Shown here: positions 1 to 9,714 of the stretch, one piece after another | How the letters are laid out: each line of letters begins with the position of its first letter | Numbering within the stretch: the first letter of the stretch is position 1 | Source: Actinernus sp. WN-2022 | Lineage: Eukaryota > Cnidaria > Anthozoa > Actiniaria > Actinernidae | Direction: 5' to 3' | NCBI GenBank assembly: GCA_030867875.1 | Contig: JAOWCC010000936.1 | Span: 79,455,032 to 79,519,031 of the forward strand | Length of the DNA stretch: 64,000 nucleotides | Notes under the pieces: generated by a model | Database searches by the model: none | What the model saw: the letters and a program-made list of their open reading frames with translations, nothing else | Told to the model about the DNA's origin: nothing | Position numbers and translations under genes: made by a program

Positions 1-671
1 TTAGAAAAACATCTTTGTATTGTTATCACTGCTGCAATGGAGATTCAGGCTGAAGAGAAACACATTCTCATTTTACCAAAGCTTGACTTTAATGATGTTG
101 TGCTACACCCAATTCCTGGCTATCTTGTCAAACGCTTACAGCGTGTCCAACTTGCTGCTGCTGGTTTTGTTCTCAATCGTTATACTAGTAGAACTGATAT
201 CTTAAAACTTTGTTGGTTAGCCGTCTTTGAACGCAGAAAATTTCACTTGTTAAAGCATGTATATAAGGCCCTTCATTATATAGTGACTGGCCACTTTATC
301 TCCCATTAGAATTGTACCGTACCCAATAGAACACTACGGTCAGCCAGCAGTAAACAGTTAAAGGTCCCACCTGAAAATGGCACATTCCAGGATACCAGTT
401 CATCCGTGTTTAATAATTTACCTGTAAATATTAGGAACTCTGCAACCTTTGCTGAATTTTGTCGGTTATCGAAAGGATATCTAAAGAACTGCGCTGCCGA
501 CAGACTCCATTGATTAATTTTACAATGGTTACGTATAGCCATATTTTAATCCTTAGTACGGTTATCATTACATCTCAGTTATATCTTAGTCACATTTTAC
601 CAACATTTTATATTTTACATTATTTAGATTAACAGGCGAAGAGCCACCCAGTGGAAGTACTGTTAATAAAC

Positions 672-705
<34 letters not shown>
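1..705 (+). mobile_element. LINE 3' relic (CR1/L2-like), 5' end outside window
   Basis: The frame from 37 to 309 encodes the block LQRVQLAAAGFVLN followed by a region ending in KALHY. This resembles the C-terminal part of CR1/L2-type LINE proteins, where LQRVQNAAAR-like text follows the reverse transcriptase. After a frameshift or stop near 309, another forward frame continues with a GTFQDTSSSVFNNLP-like block up to about 510, so the copy is broken. It ends in an (ATT)n tract at 673-705, a common LINE tail. It is a dead remnant. The superfamily is inferred from these motifs only. Confidence 0.75.
673..705. repeat. (ATT)n microsatellite
   Basis: About eleven uninterrupted ATT units. It is the probable 3' tail of the preceding LINE relic and abuts the next LINE fragment directly. 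Confidence 0.95.
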
Positions 706-709
<4 letters not shown>

Positions 710-1001
710 AGTTAGGTGATGAATCGCATTACTTCACCAGTTGTAATAATATAAAATTTGTAAATCTTAGAACGTTTTTTGGGCAATTTGTTAGCTATCA
801 ATGATTCATTTAGTTGTTTTAGTCGGCGAGAATTATTTTCGTACTGCTTGTCAATGAAGGATGAGTCTGTAATGAGGTGTACAGCAAAATATTGCCACGA
901 CATTATGACTATGTTTAATGATTGTACCTAGCTATTTGTGTACTTCCAGTACTTGCTATGTATCTTTGATGGTATTTTTGGAATAAAGTATTATTATTAT
1001 T
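704..1001 (+). mobile_element. 5'-truncated LINE 3' end, copy 1
   Basis: Nearly identical to the last 300 bases of the long LINE at 3080-5549 (minus) and to the fragment at 5779-6090 (plus). It encodes the last part of the LINE protein (the NELGD-HYFTSC region onward), with a small indel near 770 that breaks the frame. It ends with AATAAAGTATTATTATTATT. Truncation begins just before AATGAGTTAGGTGATGAAT, within about ten bases of where the copy at 5779 begins. Confidence 0.9.
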
Positions 1002-1606
1002 GCGTAAAATATTCAATTTCAACTTTGGTTCCGTCACATCTCCGCGTGCACGCAAACGCGTCATGTTCTTTCTGTTGTATGCCGTCACCTTTTCATTACA
1101 TATGCGCGTGCAACTCATATGCACGTGCAGTATTTATTTTCGTAATTACATTTGCGCACGCGCATTACATTATTAATAATATACATGAAACAAATTCTCA
1201 ATTCTGATTGGTTGAGGGCAGTGCAATTTCAAGGAAACATAGTGCCGAAAAACGGAAATACGATGCAAATTTCTTTGGTAAGCAATGAAACATTTCCTTT
1301 CGACTTCTGAGAACACTCGAACAATTTGAATGCATTTGATTCGATTATGAAGTTTTCAGCCAAATATTGCTATGATATCATTGTCTTGTTCAATGCTTGT
1401 AATACTTCTTAGTTTTGTATTTAGGTGTTTATACAGTTGTACTGTTATTACCGTAATTCCAATGTACCGTTGTTGGTATAAGGATTAAAGTTATTATTTG
1501 AAAGTGTCAACTATTATGGTCTGTTGACTGAATAAATTACTTTGTCACGTGACTCGCCTAAGTCATCGCATAAGGCACTCGCCTAAGGCACTCGCATAAG
1601 TCATCA
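1002..1606. other. Gene-free stretch with GCGCGTGCA-type repeats
   Basis: No coding frame stands out. 1040-1170 is rich in alternating purine-pyrimidine words such as TATGCGCGTGCAA, TGCACGTGCA and TTGCGCACGCGC. Related words recur at 6090-6150, just after the third LINE copy. It is probably the end of another short repeat. Nothing recognised at 1170-1606. Confidence 0.5.
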
Positions 1607-1765
1607 TACGGTTTTCTCGTGCAATTTGGAATTAATTTTCACTCGTGTGTTTTTCAAAGAGCTTAAATTGCACTCGCCCTGCGGGCTCGTGCAATTTTTA
1701 TACTCTTTGAAAAACCCACTCGTGCAAATTAATAATCCCAAATTTCACTCGAAACCGTATGATTA
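1607..1765. mobile_element. Foldback MITE (CATACGGTTT ends)
   Basis: Imperfect palindrome. The left end CATACGGTTTTCTCGTGCAA pairs with the right end, which reads CGAAACCGTATG. The inner words TTTTTCAAAGAG and CTCTTTGAAAAA also pair. The loop holds CACTCGCCCTGCGGGCTCGTG. There is no coding frame. It is a non-autonomous DNA element by structure. Confidence 0.7.
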
Positions 1766-1785
1766 CCTATACTAATACCATGCAC

Positions 1786-2062
1786 AGAGGACAGATTAAT
1801 CCCTAATTTCAACTTGAAATTTCACGCGTAATTTCGGTAATTTCACATGCCGCCTACGCGCGCTTAAAATAATACCGGTTTTTCTGGATCGTAATTTTCC
1901 TTCCATAATATTAATGAGTAATCAAATAGTGACTCGTGAAATTAGGGATACATTTCACTTGTGTTTGTCAAAATCTACGTAATTTCCCTCGCAGAAGTGG
2001 TTCGGGAAATTACTTCGATTTTGACAAACACGCGTGAAATAAGCAGCATCCCTAATTTGGGC
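1786..2062 (+). mobile_element. MITE family 'TTCACGCGTAATTT', copy 1
   Basis: Matches 18612-18900 in the same orientation over most of its length. Shared words include CAACTTGAAATTTCACGCGT, CGCCTACGCGCGCTTA and TCCATAATATTAATGA. The inner part is itself an inverted repeat: TTTGTCAAAATCTACGTAAT pairs with ATTACTTCGATTTTGACAAA. There is no coding capacity. Confidence 0.8.
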
Positions 2063-2462
2063 TCCCTGTGGTGGACTTGAATTAAGGCGGTTTTGCGATG
2101 TCCACAACATTTGCCTCGATCTGGTGCTTGACGTCATGCTCAGCGGTAATCTCACTCGTGGCGTTTCCTCGACGGTGTTGTTGAATTGCGTTAGTGACCT
2201 TCGAGCGCTCGGTAAGTATTTTTCCCTCAAACATCACGATTCTAGTGGGAAACGTTATTGAAACGTTTTTCCAAAGCATCTAGAAACTTTGGAGTTTGTA
2301 TAACAGAATTTTTTTGCCGATTTTCTTTGCTAAGCACAACACACCGTGTGATCTATGTGATCAATGCGCGAATGGAATTTCCTGTGTTGTCGCTAGTGAA
2401 AGCAGGTTAAATATGCTCAAAGACGAATGGACCAACATGACAAACAAGATCAGCTGACATAA

Positions 2463-2545
2463 TAATAATAATAATAACAACTTTATTTAACGAGGGTAGC
2501 ACGTGACAGTTAATACTGATGAACTAGTGGCCCTCAAGTTACTTT
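2463..2545. repeat. (AAT)n tract plus SINE 3' fragment
   Basis: An AAT tract at 2459-2477 is followed by CAACTTTATTTAACG and GGTAGCACGTGACAGT. This matches the minus-strand 3' end of the tRNA-derived SINE at 44516-44820 (there GCAACTTTATTTAACG and GGTAACTCGTGACAGT). It is a truncated copy. Confidence 0.6.
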
Positions 2546-2587
2546 GTTCATACCGAGCAACAAAACAAAACGATCAAACATGACTGT

Positions 2588-2790
2588 TGTTTTACAACTG
2601 AGACAAATGCCGTTGTCGGCCAGCCAAATGATGGGAGGTCGTTGTGCCAACTGAATGAAATGCCGTTGTGCCAACTGAATGAAAGACCCGGTTGTGCCAA
2701 CCAAATGACAGGCTATTACTGAACTGAGACAAATGACAGGCCGTTGTGCCAGCCAAATAGTGGAGGCCATTGTGCCAACAAGGCCATTGC
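2588..2790 (+). repeat. Minisatellite, CGTTGTGCCAACYRAATGA units
   Basis: Five to six degenerate units of about 24-26 bp, each starting GTTGTGCCA (or ATTGTGCCA) with a following A/C-rich AACTGAATGA or AACCAAATGA. Several frames stay open here only because the unit lacks stops. They are not genes. Confidence 0.8.
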
Positions 2791-3079
2791 ACTATTATAA
2801 ACCAAGATGACTGAATGTTGCTGCAAAACAAATGAGCCAACCAACTGTGGTTGCAATTTGCATAGGGAATCATTCAACCAATCAATGTGTACTGACATAG
2901 AAACTGATGAATCACAGAATTTTCCTGATGCTTTGGAAAAAAGTTCAAAGGATTATTTATTTCCTGTGTCAAGGGGAAGGTCGGAATAGAAAGAAACGTG
3001 ACACAATTTGAAAATTGGAATCAACTTTGTGTAAACTATCGAAAATTGGAATAAACGTTGCGTACCATGCCACTGCCCT

Positions 3080-5549
3080 TGATGATAATAATAATAATAC
3101 TTTATTCCAAAAAATACCATCAAAGATACATAGGAAGTACTGGAAGTACACAAGTAGGCAGCTAGGTACAATCATTAAACATAGTCATAATGTCGTGGCA
3201 ATATTTTGCTGTACACCTCATTACAGACTCATCCTTCATTGACAAGCAGTACGAAAATAATTCTCGCCGACTAAAACAACTAAATGAATCATTGATAGCT
3301 AACAAATTGCCCCAAAAACGTTCTCTAAGATTTACAAATTTTATATTATTACAACTGGTGAAGTAATGCAATTCATCACCTAACTCATTAAGGTTACAAA
3401 GAGGGCAAACGCGTGCATCATAAGTAATGTTTGCGTAGCGACCAGTTTCAACAGGGAATTTGTGCGCAGAAATCCTAAATCTTGTCACCGCCTGACGATG
3501 CTTAACGCTCGAGACATACGACAGGTAGTTCTCAAAACCTGTATTTGGCTTCACTAGATTAAACGTACGCAACTTACTGCACTCTTGAACCTGGTCCTTC
3601 CACCGCTTATTAAAGGAATTATATAATTCAGATTTCAGATATTTAGCCAGAACTCTAATGTTCTTAGTGGATATAACAAGATCCTCAAGAGATTTAACAT
3701 TGCACATCTCTAACAGATAATTCGTAAACTTAACGCCCTGAAAATTTGATTGTATGCACACACGTGCAGCTCTCCCAACTAATTCATCCCCGTACAACGA
3801 ATCCTTCACCCGTACCCAGTATTTAACTACCAAAACAGAAAGTTGCACAACCATTGGTACTCTGCCCAATTCTGCATACACTGCTAAGTTTGTAGACTTA
3901 GAGTGAACGCCTAAAATACGTTTGCAAAACTTCAAATGCAGTTTTTCTATGTCGGTAACCATACTAAAAAACTTTGTCTTGAACATGTCAAAACTAGATA
4001 TCCTTCCCAAAGCGTAAACTCCCCAAATCTCACAACCATACAGCAGCACCGGAACTACAACAGTTGAATACAGTTTCAACAGCACTTTCACTGGAACATT
4101 CTCCACGTTAGAAAAACTTTTAAATAGACCGTGATACGCGCGTAACGCCTTATTGTACAAAGCCTTTTGGGCGATTTTAAAACCACCACCAAAATGGAAA
4201 GTTATGCCCAAATATGTGTACTCATCGACACAATCCAACAAATCCTTGCCAAAATACCATTTAGAAGTTATAAACGAGCGTCGCTGGGCTCTCGTGCCAA
4301 ATACTAAAATCTTGGACTTTTTCAAGTTGACCTTTAACTTCCATTTCTTAGTATAACGCTCAAGCCTACGAATGCAACCTTGCAATCCACTCTCGGACTC
4401 AGATAGCAGTACCAAGTCATCAGCATACAGTAGACAACTCAACTTCGAATCGCCCAGTATCACTGGATCACAGGATGGTGTGTTAAACAAATCAGGAATA
4501 TCATTTATAAAAAGATTAAACAACGTAGGACTAAGATTGCATCCTTGTTTAACTCCTATGTCCGACTGAAAAAAAGGAGTGGCTCCTTGACTCAATTTAA
4601 CCGCCGCCTTGACAGATGAATACATACTGAGCAGAATGCGTACAAACTTTCTACTGCAGCCATACTGAATCAGCTTGAAAAACAAACCCTCTCTCCAAAC
4701 ACTATCGTAAGCCTTCCTAAAATCAACAAAACACGCAAACAACGGCTTGTGCCGAGTCTTATAAAAGTCAATCAATGTTTTCAACACCAGCACATGATCA
4801 GACGTCCTGAACCCACGTCGGAAACCGATCTGACATTTATTAAGAATTTCATTCTCACTCAAAAACTCATTCAAACGAGCATTCAAAATTAATGTGAAGA
4901 ACTTTCCTAAACAGCTACTGATACAAATACCTCTATAATTACCAGGGTCCAATCGACTTCCCGATTTATGAAGAGGCACTATAAAACCTTCCGACCATAC
5001 GTGCGGGAAAGCACCGCACGATATAACCTTATTAAAAAGTTTAACGAAGTGTGGCCCTAAAACATCCACAGAGGTTTTAATTATTTCATTATTTATCAAA
5101 TCACCCGCACTGGCCTTTTTATTCTTGAGTTTTTTCGCTGAATCGCGTACTTCCTTAAGTGAAACAGGTGCGTCGAGAATCTCATTCTCATTAATAGCCC
5201 AGCATTGATAATCTTTTACAATCTGAGCTTCGTTACTAGTACTTTCAGTTGAAAAGTTGACTTTATTTAGATCTTTGAAATAACTATGCCACTCTGCCGG
5301 CGACACATCGTTAGAGGCCCCTTCAGACTGACGCGACTTAATAGAGTTAACCAGTTTCCAAAACTCTTTCGGACTTCTTTCCTCCAATGCCTGAATTCTG
5401 TTTAACAAGTCATTTCGGAAATTTCTTTTCAGTCGTTTAATAAGCCGCTTATAGTCTTTTTTCGTGGAAAAAAAATTATGTCTCAAGAAAGGATCGTTCG
5501 GATACTTTGACACTAAATTGCCTAAATTTTTTACCTCCTTTTTGAACAG
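3080..5549 (-). mobile_element. 5'-truncated LINE with open reverse transcriptase frame, copy 2
   Basis: Reading on the minus strand, coding homology runs from about 5549 to the stop at 3162. A short 3' UTR follows, ending AATAAAGTATTATTATTATT near 3091. The frame upstream of the nominal start continues in register to a stop at 5550-5552, so the left edge is a truncation and not a true start. The apurinic endonuclease domain expected upstream in such LINEs is absent. No clear target duplication was found. The single long open frame suggests a recent insertion. Confidence 0.9.
3162..5549 (-). CDS. LINE ORF2-like protein, reverse transcriptase, 5'-truncated
   Basis: About 795 codons are open. 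Numbering from the GTG at 5513, the reverse transcriptase domain covers roughly residues 170-400. It has LHKSGSRLDPGNYRGI (fingers), FVDFRKAYDS (motif A, first catalytic aspartate), GVKQGCNLSPTLFNLFIND (motif B) and LLYADDLVLLS (motif C, YADD, catalytic pair at 363-366). A C-terminal CPLC...H...C cluster (the CPLCNLNELGD region, about residues 715-740) resembles the zinc knuckle seen at the end of many LINE proteins. The annotated start is not biological: the coding text continues upstream to 5549 before a stop. The protein would copy RNA to DNA at a nicked target, but without its endonuclease domain this copy is unlikely to be autonomous. The family is CR1/L2/Rex1-like by motif; the exact clade is not established. 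Confidence 0.9.
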   Translation of the reverse strand: MFKKEVKNLGNLVSKYPNDPFLRHNFFSTKKDYKRLIKRLKRNFRNDLLNRIQALEERSPKEFWKLVNSIKSRQSEGASNDVSPAEWHSYFKDLNKVNFSTESTSNEAQIVKDYQCWAINENEILDAPVSLKEVRDSAKKLKNKKASAGDLINNEIIKTSVDVLGPHFVKLFNKVISCGAFPHVWSEGFIVPLHKSGSRLDPGNYRGICISSCLGKFFTLILNARLNEFLSENEILNKCQIGFRRGFRTSDHVLVLKTLIDFYKTRHKPLFACFVDFRKAYDSVWREGLFFKLIQYGCSRKFVRILLSMYSSVKAAVKLSQGATPFFQSDIGVKQGCNLSPTLFNLFINDIPDLFNTPSCDPVILGDSKLSCLLYADDLVLLSESESGLQGCIRRLERYTKKWKLKVNLKKSKILVFGTRAQRRSFITSKWYFGKDLLDCVDEYTYLGITFHFGGGFKIAQKALYNKALRAYHGLFKSFSNVENVPVKVLLKLYSTVVVPVLLYGCEIWGVYALGRISSFDMFKTKFFSMVTDIEKLHLKFCKRILGVHSKSTNLAVYAELGRVPMVVQLSVLVVKYWVRVKDSLYGDELVGRAARVCIQSNFQGVKFTNYLLEMCNVKSLEDLVISTKNIRVLAKYLKSELYNSFNKRWKDQVQECSKLRTFNLVKPNTGFENYLSYVSSVKHRQAVTRFRISAHKFPVETGRYANITYDARVCPLCNLNELGDELHYFTSCNNIKFVNLRERFWGNLLAINDSFSCFSRRELFSYCLSMKDESVMRCTAKYCHDIMTMFNDCT

Positions 5550-5778
5550 TCATGTGTCTTGCAAGATGGCGCCACAGAGTCATTGCACTGGAGTCACATG
5601 ACCTGTACAAAGCCTGTATTTTATTGTATTCTTTATTTTAGTACTAAAGACTACATACCAATAACCTCTCTACTCTGTCCGTCAATTTTTTTTCAGTCGT
5701 TCAAAGTGCCAAAAGAATCAATAACTTCACTTCGCAGCACTTCCCTTTCTATTAGAAACTTCTAGTTTTTCGTTACAC
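5550..5778. other. Spacer between inverted LINE copies
   Basis: 229 bases separating the truncated 5' edge of the minus-strand LINE from the truncated 5' edge of the plus-strand fragment. It includes GCAAGATGGCGCC. No coding or repeat signature recognised. Confidence 0.5.
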
Positions 5779-6090
5779 TGTAACCTTAATGAGTTAGGTG
5801 ATGAATTGCATTACTTCACCAGTTGTAATAATATAAAATTTGTAAATCTTAGAGAACGTTTTTGGGGCAATTTGTTAGCTATCAATGATTCATTTAGTTG
5901 TTTTAGTCGGCGAGAATTATTTTCGTACTGCTTGTCAATGAAGGATGAGTCTGTAATGAGGTGTACAGCAAAATATTGCCACGACATTATGACTATGTTT
6001 AATGATTGTACCTAGCTGCCTACTTGTGTACTTCCAGTACTTCCTATGTATCTTTGATGGTATTTTTTGGAATAAAGTATTATTATTATG
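5779..6090 (+). mobile_element. 5'-truncated LINE 3' end, copy 3
   Basis: Carries the last 69 codons of the same LINE protein with an intact frame to the stop near 6015, then the 3' UTR and an ATTATTATT tail. Similarity to copy 2 starts at TGTAACCTTAATGAG. With copy 2 on the opposite strand, it gives the 3.0-kb segment inverted ends of about 300 bp. Confidence 0.92.
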
Positions 6091-6533
6091 CGCGTGCAAG
6101 TAAATTTATGTTCGTAACTTAATTGCCATTACATATACGCGCATGCACCTCTTCGTATTTGATTATTGGAAGCTCCGCTCATACGCTTGCCAATATATAT
6201 TATCTAATTTCGAACTGACCTGTTTATGTATGTATCTGTAGTTCCCAATTAGCTGTTTATTTTGTTGCTCGTGCACTAGTAAGATTCAAAGATGCGCGTG
6301 CATCATACACCATCAATAGCATTACGTCATAATGTCGATCTCCGCGCTCTAATTTTGTTTCGTTTTCAATATTGCATTGATGGCGACAGCCGCGCTAAAT
6401 ACCATTTCTGCTTTAGTTTCAGTTGGCTCTGGAGAGTAAGATCCTATCATGGAGTCGAAAAAAAATCCTAACAGAACGGCTCAGAACTGACAAGCTAGCT
6501 TACTTTATCCAGGCTGTGGTGACAGCTGAAACA

Positions 6534-7643
6534 ATGGCCAGTTATGGTCAGTCAGTAGGCGAGAGACTAGATAAGCTGCGACATACTGAATATTATCAAC
6601 GACTTTCTAACGCTGCAAGAAATCACCCTCTAGCATCTCTGTTCGTTGGAACTTTCTTGACAACAGGTGCAATTCCAATCGCCGCCTTCTTGTGCTTCGT
6701 TTGCGGGACGCTATTCATTGGAGCAGTAACTCTGCTGGCCATTCAAGGCGGAGTTATTTTCATTGGCACTATCACATTACTATCAAGCCTTGTTTTGCCG
6801 TTTTTCTTTTCTGCCGGAGTTGCTCTTCTTGTATTGTGTGGCTGGGCCGTGGTGAGTGGTTTCCGAAGCCTCTTTGACTCAATACGCCTTCAGGTCGATC
6901 TTCAAACACCAGTGCCGTCTATCAACGCGAATCGCCTGATAGAATATCCAGTGGAGATGTGGCAGGACATGGCGACCAGGCTGCGCTCAAGAATGATACA
7001 AATGAGCTCCCCTTTTTCACAAAGTATGAACATCACGGACATATCCAACCACTCACAGGAACAATCGTCAAGGATCGGCGGTACAAGTCATCGACAATCA
7101 GACAACAACCGAAACCCGTTTACTCGGGTTCATACAGCCGCTCAAAGGATCCTTGGTTCATTAAACACACAACAAGATGGCGATCGCTCGGATTCTCATC
7201 AAGAAACCCGGCGTCAAGCTGACTCTAGATATGGCCTCGAGCTTCGCGAATGCGGAGAAAGACACAGAAGACTTCGGCAGTCCAACAGTCCATCAGCGTC
7301 CAGTTCCGACTCAGAAAGAAGCCCCCGTAGACAGACACCACGAAGGCCTGAAAGTCCCACGACACAAAACCACTGGAGCTCTGATGACGAGTCTATTCCT
7401 GAGGACGATGTCCCCTCCCTTCAGGGACAGGGTCATAACCAAGGCCCTTTATTGAGATTAAATTTAGGGCCATTATTCCTTAGGGCCGCTGAGATTGGTA
7501 GTTCACCACCGTCCATGGGTACAAGAATGGACCACAATAATGGACCCGATGAGCAGAAGTCGACGGCACAAGGAAGAAGTAAAGTTCATGAAGGTCCTGT
7601 AGACTCCGGGGTCTCGTATGAGGATGGTCCTGTGGGGCCATGA
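6534..7643 (+). CDS. Lipid droplet assembly factor 1 (promethin/TMEM159)-like protein
   Basis: The protein is 369 residues from the ATG at 6534. The open frame extends to 6423 but only from a TTG. ACAATGG is the first in-frame ATG, and AG dinucleotides after pyrimidine-rich text at 6422 and 6511 suggest a 5' UTR intron. Residues about 31-107 hold an unbroken hydrophobic region that begins HPLASLFVGTF, continues GAIPIAAFL, and has a GGVIFIGTITLL segment. This order matches the promethin family, where an HP-L-F start, a proline break (AIPI against AVPV in the human protein) and an E/Q-GG/VIS turn define membrane hairpins. The family member LDAF1 partners seipin at the ER and sets where triglyceride droplets form. 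The remaining 250 residues are low-complexity (Ser, Arg, Gln, Pro; SSSDSERSPRRQTPRRPES) and have no counterpart in the 161-residue human protein. Family assignment is from motif recall, without alignment. A generic hydrophobic hairpin protein is the alternative. Confidence 0.72.
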   Translation: MASYGQSVGERLDKLRHTEYYQRLSNAARNHPLASLFVGTFLTTGAIPIAAFLCFVCGTLFIGAVTLLAIQGGVIFIGTITLLSSLVLPFFFSAGVALLVLCGWAVVSGFRSLFDSIRLQVDLQTPVPSINANRLIEYPVEMWQDMATRLRSRMIQMSSPFSQSMNITDISNHSQEQSSRIGGTSHRQSDNNRNPFTRVHTAAQRILGSLNTQQDGDRSDSHQETRRQADSRYGLELRECGERHRRLRQSNSPSASSSDSERSPRRQTPRRPESPTTQNHWSSDDESIPEDDVPSLQGQGHNQGPLLRLNLGPLFLRAAEIGSSPPSMGTRMDHNNGPDEQKSTAQGRSKVHEGPVDSGVSYEDGPVGP

Positions 7644-8598
7644 ATTCAGCAACTCCCTCTTCTTGATACATTTATCATGTGAACTTAGTAAACTAGCGTT
7701 AAGACAGTATCTTATATCTTTCTCAATCAGTCTTCAATTAGTTTAGAAGTATATACTGAAAATCAATACCCAGTCGGATACATAACCTATATATTTCATT
7801 TTGACTAACTTTTAAAGTGAACTTTGAGATTCTTGAGAATTAAACTTTCACAGTTTGTCTCCATTTGTTTTAAATGTGCTGGTGATTATCTAACTTAACT
7901 TTATTGCCAGATGAAGTGCTGAGGTACGATGAATTACCTGGAATTTAGAGAGCAACATGGAGCTATTGTTCCCACGCAGAGCCGAATAACGGGAAGGGGA
8001 ATGGTACCTAGAAAATGTGCGTGTGTTTCATGCTGAGTACTCATTATATCGAGCCGGTGCCGCCCACACAGAGCTTAGTAGAGATACCGAGATGTGCGTG
8101 CCCACACAATCACTCATAATATTAAGGGCAACAAGAGTCGAGCATAAAATAATCATAATGATAAAGGCGATCTTTTTTACAGTCACGAATTAAACATAGA
8201 ATACGGAGATGACATATACTCCTTGAAAGCCCTTTCGATTATTTAATAAGTCGCCTTAAGCTGGTTAATTAAGGCTTTAGTAATTAACACAAGCCTACTT
8301 TAACCTGTTCACAGCAGAGAACCTTTCAAAGCATGACGTCATGGTAGAGCAGTTCTTGGCACTTTGATATATGTTATTGCTTGGACAATATCTGAATATA
8401 TCTGAATATATATGCATACAAACGATTGACTTGACTTTGCTTGACTTCTTCGCTATTCCAACATCAAATATCCCCTGCTGCCACCAATGTAAATTACCGT
8501 AAGTAGAAAAAGGTTTTCACTTTCCGTTCATAAGCCAGACCGTGTGTTTGTCCCTAAAAAGAGAGTACCGCAAGCTTGCCGCAGGTCATAGAAAAGAA
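7644..8598. other. Intergenic: 3' UTR of the LDAF1-like gene and promoter of the next gene
   Basis: No coding frame. 8375-8425 has an AT-rich block with duplicated ATATCTGAAT and ATATATGCAT. No terminator-like or repeat structure recognised otherwise. Confidence 0.5.
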
Positions 8599-9543
8599 AT
8601 GGCGGAGAGCTGGTTGCCAAAATCCAGAGTTAAGCCACTCATAAGGGAAGGAAACAAGTTAGGATATCACAGCGAAACTGGAAACGTAGCAGGTGCGAGG
8701 AATAAGAGCGCAAAGCTTCTTTTGAATAGGAACTTGGATCACTATGATAAAGAACGCAACAAAGCTGTGAAATCCATCGAATCTGCTCAACGGGCAATCA
8801 TCGAGAACTTGCACGCACTAAGAAGCAAGTCAAGCAAGACTGGGATTCGTGAAGACCGAATAGAATCTAGCCCCTCCCTACCGTCTTATCGGGATGAACA
8901 CTTCATCACGGCAAGACTAACCAGACTAACGGTGAAAAATGAAGAAACAAGTAGTAATACCGACCAAAATGGAAGTCGTCTTTCCATGCATAGATATTCC
9001 TTGCCTTCTGGATCGTTAGTATATGATTCACGATCTAAACATCACAAATCTCGAAGACGAATAAGTGCAGAGGCTCCTTTGCTAATACCAGCAGCTGCAC
9101 CACGAATGAGAAGCTCATCGTTTTCTCACTTGGATAAACAGTATTTGATCAGTAATGAAGAAGAACTTAGCTTTTCTTTGCAAAGAGCAACAAGCTTGCC
9201 GAAACTAGGGCCAGAAAGCCCCCGAGAAAAAGTCCAAACGAAGGAAATACGCCTTAATCGTTTAAGTCAGAAAATGGTTAATTCGACGGCACTTGGGCCC
9301 CAGGATAAATCAACGCCTTTCGAAGCTTTGCCAGCCATTTCAGGTCAAGTGAATGGCTGGGTGGGTGGCGTTGACCGCATAAAAAGCAAACAGAATCATC
9401 GACGGAATAAAGAACTGAAAGAAGAGGGTCTGCGAGTAGGTCGTGTGTTAAAAGAAGGGTCTTCATGCCCAGATCTGAGAGATCAGGGACAGTTGCCAAG
9501 ATACGGCGATAAACAATGTGGTACCAAGAGCAGCAATAATTAG
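8599..9543 (+). CDS. Uncharacterised basic, low-complexity protein, single exon
   Basis: 314 residues from the ATG at 8599 (GAAATGG, good context). The frame upstream is open to 8542 but only from GTG. The protein is strongly charged and probably mostly disordered, with no signal peptide or membrane segment. Residues about 40-80 (NRNLDHYDKERNKAV, then a Q/A/I-rich stretch) could form a short coiled helix. Later motifs are SRRRIS, SLPKLGP and GSSCPDL. The last two recur as SLPNIGP and SGSCPNL in the single-exon gene at 55683, also next to an RRRIS/RRVS-like basic-serine site and downstream of a YD+ helix. I therefore suspect a diverged paralogous pair. R-x-x-S and SCP(D/N)L could be kinase or 14-3-3 type sites, which is inference. 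Function unknown; I do not recognise the family. Confidence 0.7.
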   Translation: MAESWLPKSRVKPLIREGNKLGYHSETGNVAGARNKSAKLLLNRNLDHYDKERNKAVKSIESAQRAIIENLHALRSKSSKTGIREDRIESSPSLPSYRDEHFITARLTRLTVKNEETSSNTDQNGSRLSMHRYSLPSGSLVYDSRSKHHKSRRRISAEAPLLIPAAAPRMRSSSFSHLDKQYLISNEEELSFSLQRATSLPKLGPESPREKVQTKEIRLNRLSQKMVNSTALGPQDKSTPFEALPAISGQVNGWVGGVDRIKSKQNHRRNKELKEEGLRVGRVLKEGSSCPDLRDQGQLPRYGDKQCGTKSSNN

Positions 9544-9714
9544 CAATCGACTAAGTTGTGAAGATGAACTTATTATAAAGACCGACACTGAATCAATGCC
9601 AACCATTATTGTTTCTAGTGACGAGATTTACTGAAGGGAAACGAGTTGGCCATATGTTCTCAAGACCGGAACTCAACATGCTCAACCGTGTAAAAAACTG
9701 ATCATATATTGGCA

